From Paenibacillus sp. FSL R7-0337 (GTDB lineage: Bacteria > Bacillota > Bacilli > Paenibacillales > Paenibacillaceae): a DNA stretch of 64,000 bases. The position numbers were made by a program, and so were the translations under genes. Under the pieces are notes generated by a model. It was given only the letters and a program-made list of their open reading frames with translations. It made no database searches and was not told the origin of the DNA. The stretch lies in contig NZ_CP150218.1 of the NCBI RefSeq assembly GCF_037969875.1, forward strand, positions 558,001 to 622,000. The letters run 5' to 3'. This document shows positions 7,104-15,282 of this stretch, piece by piece. How positions within the stretch are numbered: position 1 is the first letter of the stretch; every line of letters begins with the position of its first letter.

Positions 7104-8110
7104 AGCAGCCCCGCTCCTTGTTCCGGCATTTTCTGAAGCTGCACTTTCTGTTTATCCTTCTTCCGCCCCTGGTGCTGATTGTCTTATCATCGTTCTTCGG
7201 AACTTCCGGGCCAGAGGCAAGGTTCAACACACTGAATCTGTTTTACATTACATTGCTTATGTTCACTGGTATTATTGTGGCGTTCGTTGTTCTATCCTGG
7301 CTGTTCTTCTGGAAACTCCGCAAACGTCTGACCCGCTTACAGGAAGCTATGTCCGCTACTCCCGCTGCTGCGGATTCGCGGCCTGAGCCTGTCCTGATTC
7401 AAAAGGACCGCATGGATGAAATAGACCAGTTGGGCGGTTCCTTCAACCGGATGATCCGGCAGCTGGAAGACAGCCGCAGGCGCGAGCAGGAAGAGGCCGG
7501 GCTGCGGCAACGGCTCATTGCCAACATGTCCCATGACCTGCGGACGCCGCTGACCATTATGCGGGGACATGTCACCAGGTTGAACAAAGAGCCCATGAGT
7601 CCAGAAGGACAGAATTCCTTAGCCGAGATCAATCAGACCATTACCCGTACCGGCGAGCTGATGGATGATTTGCTCTCGTATACCCTGCTTACTTCAGGAA
7701 AATATCCCTTCGAGCCTGCATCCACAGACATGGGGCGCCTGGTAAGAGCCTCGGTTGCTGCGTGGTATCCGGTTTTTGAAGAACATGACATTCAGGTCGA
7801 TGTTGATCTACCCGCAGAAGAGACCTTCCACTGGACGGCAGATCCCCAATGGATGACCCGGGTGCTGGATAATCTGTTTCAGAATATCATCCGCCATGCA
7901 GCGGACGGGAAATATGCTTTCATCGCCGTGGATGTACAGCAGGAATGGATTCTTGTCGCTGACAGAGGCTTAGGGATGGATCATTCCGCATACGGCGGCG
8001 GGGCGGGAATAGGGCTGTCGACCGTAGAATACATGCTGAATACAATGAACCTGAAGGCTGAATTCAACTCCAGCGGGCAGGGGACGAGGGTAGTCATTGG
8101 CAGAATGTAA
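7100..8110 (+). CDS. Sensor histidine kinase
   Basis: 336 residues. Two membrane segments (about 13-32 and 46-72) with almost no extracellular loop, then a HAMP-like linker. Next come the dimerisation helix with His145 (NMSHDLRTPL), an N box (DNLFQNIIRHA) and a short G-rich ATP lid (GLGMD, GGGAGIGLS). The minimal sensor resembles intramembrane-sensing kinases paired with ABC transporters. ATG overlaps the regulator stop by 4 bases. It should phosphorylate Asp51 of the preceding regulator. Confidence 0.9.
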   Translation: MKQPRSLFRHFLKLHFLFILLPPLVLIVLSSFFGTSGPEARFNTLNLFYITLLMFTGIIVAFVVLSWLFFWKLRKRLTRLQEAMSATPAAADSRPEPVLIQKDRMDEIDQLGGSFNRMIRQLEDSRRREQEEAGLRQRLIANMSHDLRTPLTIMRGHVTRLNKEPMSPEGQNSLAEINQTITRTGELMDDLLSYTLLTSGKYPFEPASTDMGRLVRASVAAWYPVFEEHDIQVDVDLPAEETFHWTADPQWMTRVLDNLFQNIIRHAADGKYAFIAVDVQQEWILVADRGLGMDHSAYGGGAGIGLSTVEYMLNTMNLKAEFNSSGQGTRVVIGRM

Positions 8111-8201
8111 CCTGAAGTTAACCCGGAAGTAAACGGCCTGCCCACCGGGATGTAACCTTGCATCTGTATACTTAGCACCATAACGAAAGGATGTGTTATG
8201 G

Positions 8202-8915
8202 TTGCTTACCATCAATAACTTAGTCAAACGCCGCGGCAAGGAGGAAATTCTATCCGGGATCACCTTCGAAGCCAAACCTGGAAGAGTCACGGGATTCCTA
8301 GGGCCGAACGGGGCTGGCAAAAGCTCTACACTCCGTATCCTGCTCGGACTGGATCATGCCACCTCCGGCAGTGCCTTGATTCATGGCAAGCCCTTTGCTG
8401 AATTACAGCATCCGCTGCGAACCGTAGGTGCTGCACTGGATGGATCTGGAGCCCATCCGATGCGGACAGGACGCGCACACCTGCGCTGGATCGCTTGCGC
8501 TGCCGGCCTGCCCCGCTCACGTGTCGAAGAGGTGCTGGATATCGTTGGTCTTACCAAGGCAGCAGGCACTAGAGTCAAGCGGTATTCTCTCGGGATGGGA
8601 AGAAGACTGGGGATTGCCGCAGCGCTGCTTGCAGACCCGGAGATACTGATTCTGGATGAACCTGTGAACGGACTCGACCCGGAAGGCATCCGCTGGATTC
8701 GGACATTTCTGCGGCAACGTGCAGAGGCCGGGAATACGGTGCTGCTCTCCAGTCATCTTATGGGCGAGCTGGCCGAGACGGTGGACGATGTGGTGATCAT
8801 TAAGCAGGGGAGAATCGTTGCGGATGGCACACTCGAAGAGGTGACCGGCAGCCACTCCACACTGGAGCAGGCCTTCTTCGCCCTGACCTCGGGACAAGCG
8901 GGTGAACTGCGATGA
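8202..8915 (+). CDS. ABC transporter ATP-binding protein (antibiotic-export type)
   Basis: About 237 residues with Walker A GPNGAGKSS, a Q-loop region, the signature YSLGMGRRLG in place of LSGGQ, Walker B ILILDEPVNGLD and an H-loop SSHL. This matches ATPases of lantibiotic/bacitracin ABC-2 exporters. The start is ambiguous: TTG at 8202 lies 11 bases after AAAGG, whereas an in-frame GTG at 8193 is only two bases from it. It follows the kinase by about 90 bases and overlaps the first permease by 4 bases. Confidence 0.9.
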   Translation: MLTINNLVKRRGKEEILSGITFEAKPGRVTGFLGPNGAGKSSTLRILLGLDHATSGSALIHGKPFAELQHPLRTVGAALDGSGAHPMRTGRAHLRWIACAAGLPRSRVEEVLDIVGLTKAAGTRVKRYSLGMGRRLGIAAALLADPEILILDEPVNGLDPEGIRWIRTFLRQRAEAGNTVLLSSHLMGELAETVDDVVIIKQGRIVADGTLEEVTGSHSTLEQAFFALTSGQAGELR

Positions 8916-9661
8916 GGGCCGTTCATACGGAATTATACAAGTTATTCTCCCTTCCAGGCGTATGGCTGGCCTTCCTAATAGGAGTCTTGGGACCTGCAGC
9001 CTTTGCCGCTCTGGACTGTATCGCGCAGAAGGAGGATATTCTGGCTGGTATTACCACCCGGCTGCCGGAAGTGGGGTTTCTTGGCTTAGGCTTTGGGGTA
9101 CAAGGCGTCATTCTTCTGGGGGTGCTGGCGGTCAGCAGTGAATACGTGACAGAGAGCAGCGAGGCCGGACACGGGCAGCAGATTATCACAAGCTTAACGG
9201 CGGTATCCTCCAGGCTTCAAGTGCTCTTGGCAAAAGCCGCAGCGGTGAGCCTAATCACCCTCCTGCTGTGCATCATGGCTATAGCGGCTATTGTGCCGGT
9301 AACGCGCCTGATTCTCGGAGAATTCGCCCCGGCCATGGAGTGGACCAGACTGGCCGGAGCCATGGGTTACTGGATGTTCACTGCGCTGATCGCCTTCAGC
9401 TTCACGGTTCTGACGAAGAACGGCATGATCCCGCTCACAGTGCTTATGATCAATTCATCGCTGGTATCCTTCAGTGTCCTGCTTGCCAAGGTGACGAAGC
9501 TGGCCTATTACTTACCGGACAGGGCGGGCATTGACATGTTCATGTCTATGAGCGATGCCTATCACACCCCGCTGGCAGGCGGTCTGGTGATGCTGGCCTG
9601 GGCAGCCGTTCTTCTCGCCATCGCAGCGATTGTCTTCCATAGAAGGGATGTTGGTGCATGA
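8912..9661 (+). CDS. ABC-2 transporter permease, first of two
   Basis: A 249-residue integral membrane protein with about six hydrophobic segments and the charged N-terminus of lantibiotic-immunity permeases (RAVHTELYKLFSLP, which in the family reads ExxKL). It overlaps both the ATPase and the second permease by 4 bases, so the three subunits are translationally coupled. Substrate cannot be read from sequence; a two-component neighbour suggests antimicrobial export or sensing. Confidence 0.87.
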   Translation: MRAVHTELYKLFSLPGVWLAFLIGVLGPAAFAALDCIAQKEDILAGITTRLPEVGFLGLGFGVQGVILLGVLAVSSEYVTESSEAGHGQQIITSLTAVSSRLQVLLAKAAAVSLITLLLCIMAIAAIVPVTRLILGEFAPAMEWTRLAGAMGYWMFTALIAFSFTVLTKNGMIPLTVLMINSSLVSFSVLLAKVTKLAYYLPDRAGIDMFMSMSDAYHTPLAGGLVMLAWAAVLLAIAAIVFHRRDVGA

Positions 9662-10407
9662 ATATCCCGGCTGGCAGGAAGTTCACAAGAATACTTGGTG
9701 CAGAATGGGGGAAGTTAGTCACCCTGCCCGCGGTATGGCTCATTCTGGCAGGGACATTCGTTGCTCAGTGCGTGGTGACTGCGGCTTATACTTCTGTGGC
9801 TCTGCAGGAAGGAGGTGGAACGTATACGATGCTGAATGCAGGACTGGCCTCCATGCGGTATCTTCAAGCAGGCTTCATGATGCTTGGAATAACAGCCACA
9901 GCTTCAGAGTACACAGGAGGACAGATAAGGATGACGCTCACTGCACTCCCCTGGCGCGGGCTGCAATTGTCCGTGAAGCATCTGGCATTGGCCATGATCG
10001 CGGTGCCTGCGGCGTTTCTTATGGCCGGATCTGGTGTGTTATACGCCAGCATCATGCTGATGGACACAGCAGCAGGGCCCCAGCCAGATCTAATGGCCGC
10101 GAGCTTGGCAGGGGCCACGGGCTATTTAACCTTAACCGCTCTGCTGGGTGCAGCGGCAGGCGCTATTTTGCGAAGAACTGCTCCCGCCCTGGTGATCCTG
10201 CTTGGTTATTATTTCATTATTAGTCCATTGGCCGGAGCGTATCTGCCTGACTATCTTCCAGATGTAGCTGGTTATCACATGTATGCGCCGCCTTCCACCG
10301 ATCCCCACAATGTCCTTACACGAATGCAAGGGACAGGAATATCCATATTATGGACACTGCTCTTCATAACAGCAGCGGTTGTGTTACACCGTAAGCGGGA
10401 TGCTTAG
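9658..10407 (+). CDS. ABC-2 transporter permease, second of two
   Basis: 249 residues, the same length and topology as the preceding permease, with an N-terminal RILGAEWGKLVTLPAVW motif comparable to its neighbour. The two are probably diverged duplicates forming a heterodimeric channel with the ATPase. Last gene of the operon; the convergent hydrolase gene ends only 10 bases further on. Confidence 0.87.
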   Translation: MNIPAGRKFTRILGAEWGKLVTLPAVWLILAGTFVAQCVVTAAYTSVALQEGGGTYTMLNAGLASMRYLQAGFMMLGITATASEYTGGQIRMTLTALPWRGLQLSVKHLALAMIAVPAAFLMAGSGVLYASIMLMDTAAGPQPDLMAASLAGATGYLTLTALLGAAAGAILRRTAPALVILLGYYFIISPLAGAYLPDYLPDVAGYHMYAPPSTDPHNVLTRMQGTGISILWTLLFITAAVVLHRKRDA

Positions 10408-10416
10408 GTTTAGAAC

Positions 10417-11298
10417 TCATCTTTGGATGATGTCTACAATTTGCTTCAAGGCTTTCTTGGCTTCAGGAATAGGGAACACCGGGAACACATGATTCATCTT
10501 CGGATACTCGTAATAATGGATGTTAACGGAATTCAGGGAGGCCAGCTCTCTGAATTTCCGGGCATCCGGCAGGAAGAATTCATGGGTACCGATGAATAGC
10601 GTAATGGTTGCCAGATTCGTAAGTTTTCCATAGATGGGACTAACCAGATAGTGTGTCCCCGGAAGATCCCCTGCGTAGCTTTTCCCCGCTTCAACTAACG
10701 TTTCCCAGTCCAGCATGGGTTCTGCGTCCAGCATATCTGCGATTTCGGGATTGCTTAGAGTAATGTCAAGCCATGGAGACAACAGAATGATGTTGCCCGG
10801 CTGCGGCAAGCCTTGTTCAGACAGATATTGAGCGAAGGCCAGGGACAGCCCGCCGCCGGCGGAATCGCCCATAATCACGATATTCTCAGGCTTCCCGTTC
10901 TCCAGCAGATGCTTATAGACACTCAGAACACTCTGGACTGCATCCATCACCTGATAGTTCGGAGCCTTCGGATATACCGGTACATACACTGTGCAATTTA
11001 ACTGCCGGGTAACCTTGTGCAAAAAATGCCAGTGCCATACCAACGGCTGTTCAACATATCCTCCGCCATGGATAAAGAGAATCTGCTTGGCGTCCGCCTG
11101 GGAAGCGGATTTCAGGATATAGGTGTCTACCGGAAAACGGTTGTCCTGGCTGATCTTATATTTGGACTGGAGCTTCACGGGCAATTCATAGGGTTGACTG
11201 TTTATCACTCGGCGCTGCTCCATGTACTCCCCGGCATTAATTTTCTTTTTATTCAGGGATAGCAGCCGCTCTACCAAGAAGCTTCGTATACTGCGCAT
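10417..11298 (-). CDS. Alpha/beta hydrolase, hormone-sensitive-lipase type
   Basis: 293 residues with the HSL-family oxyanion motif HGGG (77-80), nucleophile Ser146 in GDSAGGG and His270. The acid position reads GTHE, so Glu240 may replace the usual Asp, or Asp246 two turns on may serve. Such enzymes are cytoplasmic esterases of short-chain or aromatic esters. The ATG follows GGAGGT. It is divergent from a LysR gene across a 24-bp palindrome, so LysR probably regulates it. Confidence 0.85.
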   Translation of the reverse strand: MRSIRSFLVERLLSLNKKKINAGEYMEQRRVINSQPYELPVKLQSKYKISQDNRFPVDTYILKSASQADAKQILFIHGGGYVEQPLVWHWHFLHKVTRQLNCTVYVPVYPKAPNYQVMDAVQSVLSVYKHLLENGKPENIVIMGDSAGGGLSLAFAQYLSEQGLPQPGNIILLSPWLDITLSNPEIADMLDAEPMLDWETLVEAGKSYAGDLPGTHYLVSPIYGKLTNLATITLFIGTHEFFLPDARKFRELASLNSVNIHYYEYPKMNHVFPVFPIPEAKKALKQIVDIIQR

Positions 11299-11338
11299 GT
11301 TATCGACCTCCTTCCTTTAGAATACAGGATGATTATGA

Positions 11339-11362
11339 TAAAATATATTTAAATATATTTTA
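11339..11362. promoter_or_regulatory. 24-bp perfect AT palindrome, probable LysR operator
   Basis: Every base from 11339 to 11362 pairs symmetrically about 11350/11351. All bases are A or T. It lies in the 101-base divergent region between the hydrolase and LysR genes, the normal location for a LysR binding site. Confidence 0.55.
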
Positions 11363-11399
11363 GTTATCTAAACAAAAAATTAAGGATAGGACCAATCAC

Positions 11400-12308
11400 A
11401 TGAACATTTCACAGCTGCAATATTTGATGTCGGCGGCAAGTCTGGGCTCATTTACCAAAGCGGCCAGCGTACATCATCTGACAGTGCCGACCATCAGCCA
11501 GTCCATTAAGCAACTTGAGGATGAGATGGATACCGTTATTTTTCACCGCACCAAAAAGGGAGTTGCCCCCACCAAAGAAGGTGTGCTCATCCTGCAGCAT
11601 GCGGCAGCTATCCTTAAAAATATTGAATCGATGCACACCGAATTATCCGGTCTTAAAGAAGAACATGTAGAGAGCATCACCATATCGACCATTCCCGGCC
11701 TGGTTCACCAGGTGGTTCAGGCCACGCTGGAGCTGATGATCAAGTCTCCGTTCCTGAAGGTGCAGATGATCGAAGGGGATACTGAAAGCGTCATGAAGCA
11801 TGTGCAGGAGGGGGAGGCGAATATGGGGATACTCTCATACAGCCGCGCCCAGCAGAATGCTGTTTTTGAATGGCTGCCCCTTGTAGAAGGTACTGCTGTG
11901 TTAATCGTGAATGCCGCTTCTCCCTTGCGCTACTATTCAACTATCACCCCGGAGGATTTGAAGAATGAAGTGTTTGTACTCTACAAGGATGAGCATATCG
12001 GGAAGATCGCCCGCCATCTGATGTCTGCACATGCGTCGAACCGCATTGCGCTGGTAACCAACAATACAGATGCTTTATGCCATATGGTCGTTAAAGCGAA
12101 CGCGATTACCATCGCCCCGGACTTTATAGTGAATGCTTTATCTTCAGTCTACCATGAACACTTGGTTACTATTCCGTTACAGCAGCTTACGCTGGATCAG
12201 GCCATTCTGGGAAGAATCACCCGGGCCGGGGAACCGGTTCCAGCGAGAGTTGAAGAATTCACAGCTAAGCTAATAGGTTTTGTGGACCCTGGTTTGCCTG
12301 CTCCTTGA
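11400..12308 (+). CDS. LysR-family transcriptional regulator
   Basis: 302 residues. The N-terminal winged HTH (about 1-60: LQYLMSAASLGSFTKAAS, then PTISQSIKQLE) is followed by a two-lobe effector-binding domain. ATG follows AAGGATAGG. Divergent from the HSL-type hydrolase, its probable target. The effector is unknown. Confidence 0.9.
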   Translation: MNISQLQYLMSAASLGSFTKAASVHHLTVPTISQSIKQLEDEMDTVIFHRTKKGVAPTKEGVLILQHAAAILKNIESMHTELSGLKEEHVESITISTIPGLVHQVVQATLELMIKSPFLKVQMIEGDTESVMKHVQEGEANMGILSYSRAQQNAVFEWLPLVEGTAVLIVNAASPLRYYSTITPEDLKNEVFVLYKDEHIGKIARHLMSAHASNRIALVTNNTDALCHMVVKANAITIAPDFIVNALSSVYHEHLVTIPLQQLTLDQAILGRITRAGEPVPARVEEFTAKLIGFVDPGLPAP

Positions 12309-12321
12309 CATCCTGCATTCC

Positions 12322-12363
12322 AAAAAAAACTCTGACTGCATACATGCAGATCAGAGTTTTTCT
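12322..12363. terminator. Bidirectional terminator between LysR and azoreductase
   Basis: AAACTCTGA (12327-12335) pairs with TCAGAGTTT (12351-12359), extended by an inner TGCAT/ATGCA, with A-run before and T-run after. Confidence 0.85.
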
Positions 12364-12382
12364 TTGTTCTCCATTCATATTC

Positions 12383-13018
12383 TTAGAAGGTTTGGGCAAG
12401 ATCTTGTGCACGGCGGATGGCAGCTTCTTTAATCTCTTGCGCCTCAGCCGGAACTTGATTATGACCTTCAACGAACAGGCCTTCAAAGGAAGGGACGCCG
12501 AAGAAATTCATTATGACCTCAAGATGACGATGGCCCATTTCAAGCTCTGCTGTTGGTGATTCAGTGTAGAACCCGCCGCGTGCCTGAATGTGCAATGCTT
12601 TTTTGTCTGTCAACAGCCCTACAGGCCCTTGTTCCGTATATTGGAACGATTTCCCGGCCACCGAGACTGCATCAATATAAGCTTTCATGACAGGCGGGTA
12701 GGAGAAGTTCCAGAAAGGCGTTACAAATACATATTTATCTGCCTGAATAAATTGATCAGACAATTCAGCTAGACGCGTTACTTTGGCCTGTTCCTCTGTA
12801 GACAATTGGCTGAATTCTGTACCTGAACGGAGTTTTCCCCATCCGCTGAATATATCTGCATCAATATGAGGGATATGCTCTTTATACAAATCAACAGCCA
12901 CGACTTCGTCCTGCGGATGTGCTTGCTTGTAGGATTCAATGAACGAGTTGCCGACAGCCATGCTGTAGGACTGTGTTTCATCATGCGGGTGAGCGGTGAT
13001 ATATAATACTTTAGCCAT
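12383..13018 (-). CDS. FMN-dependent NADH-azoreductase (AzoR family)
   Basis: 211 residues of the flavodoxin-like AzoR fold: an N-terminal phosphate loop ([12 protein letters not shown]), the family core [18 protein letters not shown], and IQARGG near 150. These enzymes reduce quinones and azo compounds with NADH and protect against thiol-reactive electrophiles. The ATG at 13018 follows AGGATGG; longer reading upstream lacks a ribosome site and would cross the promoter. Expressed from a promoter overlapped by repeated operator words. The regulator is not adjacent. Confidence 0.9.
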   Translation of the reverse strand: MAKVLYITAHPHDETQSYSMAVGNSFIESYKQAHPQDEVVAVDLYKEHIPHIDADIFSGWGKLRSGTEFSQLSTEEQAKVTRLAELSDQFIQADKYVFVTPFWNFSYPPVMKAYIDAVSVAGKSFQYTEQGPVGLLTDKKALHIQARGGFYTESPTAELEMGHRHLEVIMNFFGVPSFEGLFVEGHNQVPAEAQEIKEAAIRRAQDLAQTF

Positions 13019-13054
13019 AATTAGTACCATCCTTTGTAATGTGGTTTTTGTCTT

Positions 13055-13108
13055 GTAACCATGTTTGTTACATGTCATTATATTAGTTACATGTCGTACA
13101 TTTGTCAA
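13055..13108 (-). promoter_or_regulatory. azoR promoter with repeated operator words
   Basis: On the - strand, TTGACA (13108-13103) is followed by TAATAT/TATAAT boxes at 13085-13077. The word GTTACATGTC (+ strand) occurs at 13067-13076 and again at 13086-13095, 19 bases apart, overlapping the -10 region. GTAAC at 13055-13059 adds an inverted third half-site. Confidence 0.5.
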
Positions 13109-13260
13109 TACGAAATTATATTTTCACCTTAAAGCAGCACATTCATTCGAAGGAACACATTCCGCTTATGAGCAGCTGACTGGTAATGTTCACATAGTAT
13201 AATTTACCCGATATGCTAATATGGGAGGGAGTGACATTACATAGCTAAGGGGAAATTCAG

Positions 13261-14835
13261 ATGAGAAAAGTTTGGTTAGCCACGCTCGTTATTCTGCTAA
13301 CTGTGCTAGGGAGTGTGCCTGGCAGTGGTGTAGCTGTGGCGGCAGAGAAGCAGGTGCTGCGCATTGGTATGGATGAACTGCCGGTTCTGCTGGACCCGGC
13401 CAGCATTGAGGGCTTAGACCGGGACAAGACAACCGTTATCAAGGCATTATACGAAGGTCTGGTACGGCTGGACAAGAATGGCAAGCCGATTCCCGGTTTA
13501 GCCCAATCCTGGACGATAGGTGCAGACGGCAAGACTTACACCTTCAAGCTGCGTTCGAATGCCAAATGGAGCAACGGCAAGAAGTTGACGGCCGCCGATT
13601 TCGCGTTTGCCTGGAAGAAGGCGCTTACACCGGGACTGAAGGCAGGAAATATATTCAGAATGTACTATGTGGCCGGGGCAGAGAGCTATCATACCGGCAA
13701 GCTGAAGGATTTTGCCAAGGTTGGGGTGAAGGCCATCAATGACGATACCCTCCAGGTTACACTCAAGGGAAAATACGCTTATTTCCCTACACTTCTGGCG
13801 GAGCCCGAATATTATCCGGTGTCGCAGGAGGCAAAGGAAGCGGCAAGCATCTCCAATGGACCTTTTCAGTTGCAAGCACGGAGCAACATGGAGATCAAGC
13901 TGATTAAAAATCCTCATTATTACGATGCTGCGTCCATCCGTCTGAGCGAGGTTGATCTGCTGTCTCCGCTGGGCCTGAATTCGGAGAATGCGACAGCAGC
14001 CTTTGTCAACGGACAGGTAGATTGGGCGGGCGGCGGCAATACCATGATGGATTATAAATACAAGGATACAGTAGCAGAGAATTACTACTTGCAAGCACCT
14101 TATGCCTCCACCTACTATTATCAGTTCAATCTGGGGCAGAAGCCCTTTAGCAACATCAATATCCGCAAGGCGCTATCCCTGGCCGTGGACCGGAAAGCTC
14201 TGCGAATGGCCATACCCGCTTACGGATTCGTACCCTCGCCTATCTTTGGCTCCAGAGCACAGTACCGTACAGAGGTTAGCGATGCAGCTTACTATAGGGA
14301 GAATCTGAGTAAAGCCAAGGAGCTGCTGGCCAAAGGACTGGGGCAAGAGGGACTGAGTAAGATGCCGCCATTCACGGTCCTTGTCAATGAGGGGGACGAC
14401 CATGCTGCATTGGTGAAAAGGCTCGTCAAGCAATGGAATGATAAGCTCGGCGTAACCACCACCATTAAGGTGCAGAGCTGGCAGGCTGTCCTGGCCAGCC
14501 GGCAAAGCGGCAGCTTCCAGGTAGCCCGTGCAGGCTGGTCCGCAGATTACAACGATCCGGCGGCGTTCCTGAATTACTTCCGGACGGATAGCGCCGACAA
14601 CGACTCCGGCTGGTCGAATAAGCGGTATGATGAATTCATTAAGCAGGCTGAGCAGACCCTCGACTCCGCGAAGCGGGTTCAGCTGTATGCCAAGGCAGAG
14701 AAGCTGCTGATGAGTGAAGCGGTCATGCTTCCGTCGCATAACTATGTGGCCGATATTCTGCGCAATCCCCTGATTGCCGGTGTGTACATCGATTATGACG
14801 GTTCCATCGCCTTCAGCCGGGGGTATTGGAAGTAA
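13261..14835 (+). CDS. OppA-like peptide ABC-transporter binding protein, without lipobox
   Basis: 524 residues of the SBP_bac_5 family (core about 60-440; typical motifs YEGLVRLDKNG, PGLAQSW, FNLGQKPFSNINIRKALSLAVDR). Members bind oligopeptides outside the membrane for import. The N-terminus has a signal of about 27 residues ending AVAAE, which looks like a signal peptidase I site. No Leu-x-x-Cys lipobox is present, odd for a Gram-positive binding protein that must stay near its permease. No permease or ATPase genes are adjacent. ATG follows AAGGGG. Confidence 0.88.
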   Translation: MRKVWLATLVILLTVLGSVPGSGVAVAAEKQVLRIGMDELPVLLDPASIEGLDRDKTTVIKALYEGLVRLDKNGKPIPGLAQSWTIGADGKTYTFKLRSNAKWSNGKKLTAADFAFAWKKALTPGLKAGNIFRMYYVAGAESYHTGKLKDFAKVGVKAINDDTLQVTLKGKYAYFPTLLAEPEYYPVSQEAKEAASISNGPFQLQARSNMEIKLIKNPHYYDAASIRLSEVDLLSPLGLNSENATAAFVNGQVDWAGGGNTMMDYKYKDTVAENYYLQAPYASTYYYQFNLGQKPFSNINIRKALSLAVDRKALRMAIPAYGFVPSPIFGSRAQYRTEVSDAAYYRENLSKAKELLAKGLGQEGLSKMPPFTVLVNEGDDHAALVKRLVKQWNDKLGVTTTIKVQSWQAVLASRQSGSFQVARAGWSADYNDPAAFLNYFRTDSADNDSGWSNKRYDEFIKQAEQTLDSAKRVQLYAKAEKLLMSEAVMLPSHNYVADILRNPLIAGVYIDYDGSIAFSRGYWK

Positions 14836-14915
14836 TTCTGCAATCATTCATAATCATTCATATTGTTAGTCAGAAGCCAGCGATTCCTAGCGGACGCTGG
14901 CCTATTTGGTTGTTT

Positions 14916-15105
14916 AGGAAATCCTGCAAAAAGTGCAACAATCCTGCCACGTAGAAGCGGTCTATGCTGAAATCCTGCACAAAATGCAACAAATCCAGCA
15001 CTAACGTGCTCTAAATACTGAAATTTGTGCAAATAATGCAACAATGTAGCGTAGCCCGTAACCTTTTCGGTAGGAATCCTGCCAAAAGTGCAACAATGCT
15101 GCTCC
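14916..15105. repeat. Four-copy degenerate tandem repeat, 51-52-bp period
   Basis: Within the 447-base gap between the OppA-like gene and the ABC exporter, the word TGCAACAA begins at 14934, 14985, 15037 and 15089. Spacings are 51, 52 and 52. Each copy is preceded by a variant of GAAATCCTGCAAAAAG and followed by a GC-rich variable part. No coding function is visible; open frames across it on the - strand simply translate the repeat. Confidence 0.75.
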
Positions 15106-15282
15106 TTACAAGCGGCCGGTGAGAGAAGGCACCCGCACCCTTCATCCGCAGGGTAATTTTGTTCCGTTTTGATAATCCTATAATCTGACAGGTATTCACC
15201 TATTATTAGACGGGTTAATTTCATTTTCCCGATCCGTTATGATTACATAAGCTCTGCTCATTGAAGGAGGTTTTGCAGGCTT

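Noticed and set aside
14844..15224. A - strand frame across the tandem repeat with repeated peptide words
   Set aside because: The repetition follows the DNA repeat itself; no ribosome site or domain. Treated as non-coding repeat.
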